Of a DNA stretch of 38,016 bases, positions 36,639 through 38,016 are shown piece by piece; within the stretch, counting starts at the first letter, position 1, and the number at the start of each line of letters is the position of its first letter. Source of the stretch: VEQN01 sp036405975. Its GTDB lineage: Bacteria; Patescibacteriota; Minisyncoccia; Phycocordibacterales; CAIZLB01. The notes beneath the pieces were generated by a model. That model saw only the letters and a list, made by a program, of their open reading frames with translations. It made no database searches and was not told the origin of the DNA. The position numbers were made by a program, and so were the translations under genes. Location of the stretch: positions 1 through 38,016 of the forward strand of contig DASWWM010000033.1 of the NCBI GenBank assembly GCA_036405975.1. Direction: 5' to 3'.

Positions 36639-38016
36639 ATGGAAACAAATAAACGAAAGAAGGTATTTATAATTGGCGCCGGTCCGGGCGGGCTTTCCGC
36701 CGCGATGATACTCGCGCATCGAGGACATGACGTGACAGTCTATGAAAAGAAGCCGTATATCGGGGGAAGGAATTCTGCCCTCAAGGCGGAAGGGTTCACG
36801 TTCGACCTCGGTCCAACATTCGTCATGCTTCCTCAGGTATTCCGTGACGTATTCGCTCTTTCCGGAAAGAATATGGACGACTACCTCGACTTCAGGCTTT
36901 TGGATCCGCTGTACAAGCTTCACTATGCGGATGGACGGGAGCTCAGCATGCATTTTGACAAAGACAAGCTTAAGGCGGAGATTGCACGGCTTTTTCCGGG
37001 CGAAGACGCTTCGTATGATTCGTACATGAAATCGCAGAAGAAGAAATTTGACCGGGTCTATGCCTGCCTGGCGCTGCCGTACATGCGGATCTATCATTAC
37101 TTAAGATGGAAGCTGGTGAAGGCGTTTCCTGTGCTTGATGCGACTGTTTCGGTCCATGACGTGCTTTCTCGGCATTTCAAAAGCGAGGACCTGAAGATCG
37201 CAATGGCGTTTCAGGCAAAGTATCTCGGCATGTCACCTTGGGATTGCCCGGGAACGTTCACCATTCTGTCATATATGGAACATGCATTCGGCGTGTATCA
37301 TCCGATGGGCGGCGTGCACAAGATCGCCGAGGCGATGGCAAAGGTGTCGGAGGAGAACGGGGCAAAGATCATCACCGGTGCCGGAATCAAGGAGATCCTG
37401 TTTGACGGCAAGAAAGCGAAAGGGTTGCGTCTTGAAAATGGGGAAGAGGTATTTGCGGATACGATAGTCATGAATGCTGACTTCGCGCGCGGCATGCAGC
37501 TCCTCGTGAAGGAAAGCGACCGGCCGAAGTATACGGACAAGCGGCTCGAACAGAAGGACTATTCTTGCTCCACATTCATGCTGTACCTTGGCGTTGATGC
37601 GAAGTATGAGATGACGCATCATCAGGTCTTCTTCTCTGCTGACTATAGGAAGAATGTGGATCAGATTTTCGACGACAAGACGCTGTCGGACGATCCCTCG
37701 TTCTATATTCAGAATGCGAGCGTCACTGATCCATCGATGGCTCCAGAAGGATGTTCGACTCTCTATGTACTTGTGCCGGTGCCGAACCAGAAGGACAAGC
37801 CGATAGACTGGGCCATTGAAAAGAAGCGCTACAGGGATCTGGTCATCAAGAAGATCGTTGAAAGAACGGGACTGAAGGACTTGGAAAGCCATATCAAGGT
37901 CGAGCGAGTGATAACACCTGATGACTGGCAGGACGGCATCGATGTCTATAAGGGCGCAGTGTTCAACCTTGCTCACTCGCTCGACCAGATGCTGTATTTC
38001 AGGCCTCATAATCGGC
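36639..38016 (+). CDS. CrtI-type carotenoid/phytoene desaturase, cut by the window end
   Basis: The first 459 codons of an FAD-dependent desaturase; the frame is still open at the last base, and the family is about 490-510 residues long. The N-terminus has the dinucleotide fold VFIIGAGPGGLSAAMILAHR (GxGxxG at 13-18) with the acidic end of strand 2 (VYEKKPYIGGRNSAL). Then come DLGPTFVMLP, a helical insertion, and the CrtI-like PMGGVHKIAEAMAK with FADTIVMNADF. The group includes phytoene desaturases and isomerases (CrtI, CrtN, CrtD); the exact step is not certain. It has its own promoter. Confidence 0.88.
   Translation, partial: METNKRKKVFIIGAGPGGLSAAMILAHRGHDVTVYEKKPYIGGRNSALKAEGFTFDLGPTFVMLPQVFRDVFALSGKNMDDYLDFRLLDPLYKLHYADGRELSMHFDKDKLKAEIARLFPGEDASYDSYMKSQKKKFDRVYACLALPYMRIYHYLRWKLVKAFPVLDATVSVHDVLSRHFKSEDLKIAMAFQAKYLGMSPWDCPGTFTILSYMEHAFGVYHPMGGVHKIAEAMAKVSEENGAKIITGAGIKEILFDGKKAKGLRLENGEEVFADTIVMNADFARGMQLLVKESDRPKYTDKRLEQKDYSCSTFMLYLGVDAKYEMTHHQVFFSADYRKNVDQIFDDKTLSDDPSFYIQNASVTDPSMAPEGCSTLYVLVPVPNQKDKPIDWAIEKKRYRDLVIKKIVERTGLKDLESHIKVERVITPDDWQDGIDVYKGAVFNLAHSLDQMLYFRPHNR

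Noticed and set aside
1..38016. CRISPR arrays, insertion sequences and rRNA genes
   Set aside because: I saw no regularly spaced repeats, no transposase or integrase motifs with inverted ends, and no rRNA sequence. The repeats in the helicase gene are codons for low-complexity protein.
1..38016. Recoding of UGA as glycine (genetic code 25)
   Set aside because: Several genes end cleanly in TGA followed by terminators, proteins have normal Gly codons, and a release factor 2 of the UAA/UGA type is present.

Overview
The window looks like a piece of a Patescibacteria (Candidate Phyla Radiation, Parcubacteria-like) chromosome. This is inference from several traits: many small secreted or single-pass membrane proteins without recognisable families, a release factor 2 with a shortened first domain, an FtsEX pair, arginine coded mostly by CGA in the likely highly expressed genes, and -10 boxes placed directly in front of start codons. 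UGA is a stop codon here: several genes end in TGA and a release factor 2 with an SPF motif is present. A recoded UGA, as in Gracilibacteria, is therefore unlikely. No 16S rRNA is present, so placement rests on gene content only.

Layout. 1-3400: small secreted or membrane proteins of unknown role, separated by clear intrinsic terminators. 3500-8500: an ABC-F ribosome-associated ATPase, a two-TM protein, a PsbP-like lipoprotein-type protein, a YgjP-type metallopeptidase, a small unknown protein and a MarR regulator. 8700-10650: a DEAD-box RNA helicase with a long Gly/Arg/Ser-rich N-terminal tail behind a consensus promoter and a long leader. 10700-13600: an RsmC-type methyltransferase, tRNA-Thr(GGU) and an OmpR-type response regulator with its histidine kinase. 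13800-16000: a small RRM RNA-binding protein and a hydrolase/ring-cleaving dioxygenase pair like MhqD and MhqO. 16000-19450: prfB, ftsE, ftsX and a YceI-like protein. 19450-22700: two unknown genes and pyrG. 22740-22905: a tiny transcription unit for a 20-residue lysine-rich peptide. 22990-26950: a three-gene MacAB-type export operon.

The accessory part starts at tRNA-Gln(CUG) (27809-27879). The last 19 bases of this tRNA region are repeated 197 bp downstream, as at an integration site. Behind the repeat lie a protein with a restriction-endonuclease-like GxD...QxK core, a WYL-like protein, unknown membrane proteins, and an unusual cluster (30899-35117). That cluster has two Pol-beta-type nucleotidyltransferases, a free-standing glutamyl-tRNA-synthetase-like protein without its HIGH and KMSKS signatures, an alpha/beta hydrolase, and an inositol-monophosphatase-like protein that has lost metal-binding aspartates. 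This cluster is the best candidate for an undescribed system. The window ends with DUF1801, AHSA1 and DHFR/RibD-type enzymes and a truncated CrtI-type carotenoid desaturase.

How the genes fit together. The helicase and the RRM protein form a likely RNA-remodelling set. FtsEX serves cell-wall remodelling at division, and the MacAB-type pump exports an unknown substrate. The MhqD/MhqO-like pair and MarR suggest a response to electrophiles or quinones. All family calls were made by eye from motifs; no database search was run.
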